The position numbers and the translations under genes are program-made. A DNA stretch of 64,000 nucleotides, taken from contig NC_053136.1 in assembly GCF_016808335.1 (NCBI RefSeq), positions 4,446,531 through 4,510,530 of the forward strand, in the 5' to 3' direction. The DNA comes from Panicum virgatum (taxonomy: Eukaryota; Streptophyta; Magnoliopsida; Poales; Poaceae). The notes beneath the pieces were generated by a model. The model searched no databases. It was not told the DNA's origin and was given only the letters and a program-made list of their open reading frames with translations. Below, one piece after another: positions 62,398 through 64,000 of this stretch. Position 1 is the stretch's first letter. The number at the start of each line of letters is the position of its first letter.

Positions 62398-64000
62398 CTA
62401 GGTGTAAAACTTACGCAGATGCTCTATGTTCCACGGGTTGGGCAGCGGCACTCCGTCTTCTGTGGCGAGGCGAACGCATCCGGGCCGGCATACCTCCGTA
62501 ACCTTGAAAGGCCCCTCCCAGCTGGGGGAGAGTTTGTGGAGCCCCGCTCGGTTCAGGATCCGCCTGAGGACGAGGTCGCCAGCCCGAAGCTCCCTACTGT
62601 GCACGAACCGTTGATGATAGCGCCGGAGCGCCTGATTGTAACGTGCATTTCGGATTGCTGCTCGCCACCTTCGCTCGTCAACGAAGTCCACGTCATCGCA
62701 CCGCAGCTGCTCCTGCATGGATTCGTCAAAGGCCTGGACCCGTGGGGAGCCCAGGTGAATTTCTGGGGGAAGGCATGCTTCGGCCCCGTAGACCAGGAAG
62801 AACGGAGTCTCCCCGGTAGCTCGGCTGGGTGTGGTCCGGTTGCCCCATAGTACACTCGGAAGCTCGTCAACCCATTTGGCTCCATGCTTTTTCAAGCAGT
62901 TGTAGGTGCGGGTCTTGAGTCCCCTGAGGATCTCTGCATTCGCTCTCTCAACCTGTCCATTGCTGCGGGGATGTGCCACGGACGCAAAGCATAGCTGGAT
63001 GCCAATGTCCTCACAGTACTCTTGGAAGAGTCTGCTTTTGAATTGGGTCCCGTTGTCCGCGATGATGCGGTTTGGGACGCCAAATCTGCACACAATGGAC
63101 CTGAGGAATGCGACTGCTGATTTCTTAGTAATATTCACCACAGGAGTAACTTCCGGCCACTTGGTGAACTTGTCGATGGCGACATAGAGGAACCGGTACC
63201 CGCCGACAGCCCGGGGGAAAGGCCCCAGGATATCCACACCCCACACAGCGAATGGCCATGAGGGTGGAATCATCTGCAGGGCCTGAGCTGGGGTGTGTAT
63301 TTGCTTTGCATGGAACTGGCATGCTTTGCAGGACCTTACCAGCTCAGCCGCATCCTGGAGTGCTGTTGGCCAGTAGAAGCCATGCCGAAAGGCCTTGCCA
63401 ACAAGCGTGCGAGAGGAGGAATGACTTCCGCACTCGCCTCCATGGATCTCCGCGAGCAGTTCGCGGCCCTCTCCCTGGGAAATGCATCGCATGAGGATTC
63501 CGTTGGCGCCACGGCGGTAGAGATCCCCTTCTACCACCGCGTAGCGTTTAGCCAATCGGACTATGCGCTCAGCGGACACATCGTCATCAGGGAGGATGTT
63601 ATCCTTTAGGTAGCCCCGGATCTCGGAGATCCATGCATCGGGGGCTCCCAAAGCAGGTAGGAGTGGCTCCGTGAGGTCACCAGGTTCCTCATCAGAACAC
63701 ACAGCCCCGGTTGGGCACCATAGGTGGAATGCTGCCGGGATCGCTAGCTTCGAGGTGCCAGCTTGGTCCCCCTCACCCGGCTCGGTAGGCTGGGCGGTAG
63801 GTTTCAGCAGCCGTCTTTCAAAGACACCCTCGGGCACAGGTGCCCAGGTAGATGCTCTCGCAGAGAGATCATCTGCTGCTGAGTTGTGCTCGCGGGGAAC
63901 GTGTTGCAGCTCCAAGGCGTCGAAGTCCTTCTCGAGCTTCCTCACGTGAATGAGGTATGCCGCGAGCTGGGGATTGTTGCAGTTGCAATCCCCTCGGACC
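62398..64000 (-). CDS. pol: Pol of copy 2: RNase H end and integrase (partial)
   Basis: Open from the window edge to TAG at 62398. It begins within RNase H (LEKDFDALELQHVPREHNSA ending DDLSARAST), continues through SAERIVRLAKRYAVVEGDLY without the stop seen in copy 1, and then the full integrase: GGECGSH, CKACQFH, WGVDILGPF, ADNGTQF, NGQVERAN, ending HLRKFYT. All three catalytic acids and the HHCC residues are present. A few substitutions separate it from copy 1 (for example DELPSVLWG versus DELPCVLWG). Confidence 0.9.
   Translation of the reverse strand, partial: VRGDCNCNNPQLAAYLIHVRKLEKDFDALELQHVPREHNSAADDLSARASTWAPVPEGVFERRLLKPTAQPTEPGEGDQAGTSKLAIPAAFHLWCPTGAVCSDEEPGDLTEPLLPALGAPDAWISEIRGYLKDNILPDDDVSAERIVRLAKRYAVVEGDLYRRGANGILMRCISQGEGRELLAEIHGGECGSHSSSRTLVGKAFRHGFYWPTALQDAAELVRSCKACQFHAKQIHTPAQALQMIPPSWPFAVWGVDILGPFPRAVGGYRFLYVAIDKFTKWPEVTPVVNITKKSAVAFLRSIVCRFGVPNRIIADNGTQFKSRLFQEYCEDIGIQLCFASVAHPRSNGQVERANAEILRGLKTRTYNCLKKHGAKWVDELPSVLWGNRTTPSRATGETPFFLVYGAEACLPPEIHLGSPRVQAFDESMQEQLRCDDVDFVDERRWRAAIRNARYNQALRRYHQRFVHSRELRAGDLVLRRILNRAGLHKLSPSWEGPFKVTEVCRPGCVRLATEDGVPLPNPWNIEHLRKFYT

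Larger units (their letters stand above)
55796..64000 (-). mobile_element. Ty3/gypsy LTR retrotransposon, copy 2 (partial, inverted)
   Basis: The same family as copy 1, on the minus strand, running off the window end. Present: 3' LTR, polypurine tract, antisense gene (here on the plus strand), hairpin spacer, integrase and the end of RNase H. The base pairs before the LTR (ATATG) would be one target duplication; the other is outside the window. gag, protease and most of reverse transcriptase are not visible. Confidence 0.92.

Noticed and set aside
1..64000. tRNA or rRNA genes
   Set aside because: I looked for box A/box B and cloverleaf-like stretches and conserved rRNA phrases and recognised none; a covariance-model scan would be needed to be sure.

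Overview
This is a nuclear genome segment from a grass (Poaceae, probably a panicoid). The support is GC-rich, intron-containing plant genes (VPS37, a Mei2-like RNA-binding protein, FAR1-like and F-box/FBD sequences), dense grass-type MITEs, and Ty3/gypsy retrotransposons of the type that carries an antisense 'putative gypsy type transposon' gene. Nothing bacterial, organellar or CRISPR-like was seen.

Layout. 1-2.7 kb: two convergent two-exon genes for small GRF-type zinc-finger proteins, followed by nested GC-rich inverted repeats. 3.3-7.1 kb: an apparently intact seven-coding-exon VPS37 (ESCRT-I) gene on the minus strand, with a hAT-like MITE in an intron. 7.4-8.4 kb: two Tourist-like MITEs. 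8.5-23.3 kb: a hAT-like element (8-bp target duplication) split by a complete 13.6-kb Ty3/gypsy element, copy 1. Copy 1 has 1047-bp LTRs that look identical, the target duplication ATGTC, gag-protease, reverse transcriptase-RNase H and integrase in one frame broken by two stops, and a three-exon antisense gene of about 1123 codons. 23.3-30.3 kb: a segment duplicated 5 kb away, a 200-bp-period tandem repeat, a degenerate PIF/Harbinger element with intact ends, a MITE and a 5'-truncated LINE. 30.5-33.3 kb: an intact four-exon Mei2-like (OML-type) gene. 33.6-41 kb: MITEs, a 3'-truncated FAR1-like gene, a foldback sequence and a 718-bp terminal-inverted-repeat element. 41-50.8 kb: mostly AT-rich intergenic DNA, tandem duplications, an LTR-element remnant filled with CTTCGG/CCGAAG minisatellites, and MITEs. 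50.9-55.3 kb: an F-box/FBD pseudogene followed by a rearranged partial duplicate that contains an unrelated gene fragment. 55.8-64 kb: copy 2 of the same retrotransposon family in inverted orientation, cut by the window end.

VPS37 and the Mei2-like gene are the two host genes that look functional. The GRF-type genes look intact but belong to a family often associated with repeats. The FAR1-like and F-box loci are broken. Most of the remaining DNA is transposon sequence whose order of insertion can be read from target-site duplications. Exon coordinates were worked out by hand from splice-site consensus, reading phase and family resemblance; no alignment or database search was run.
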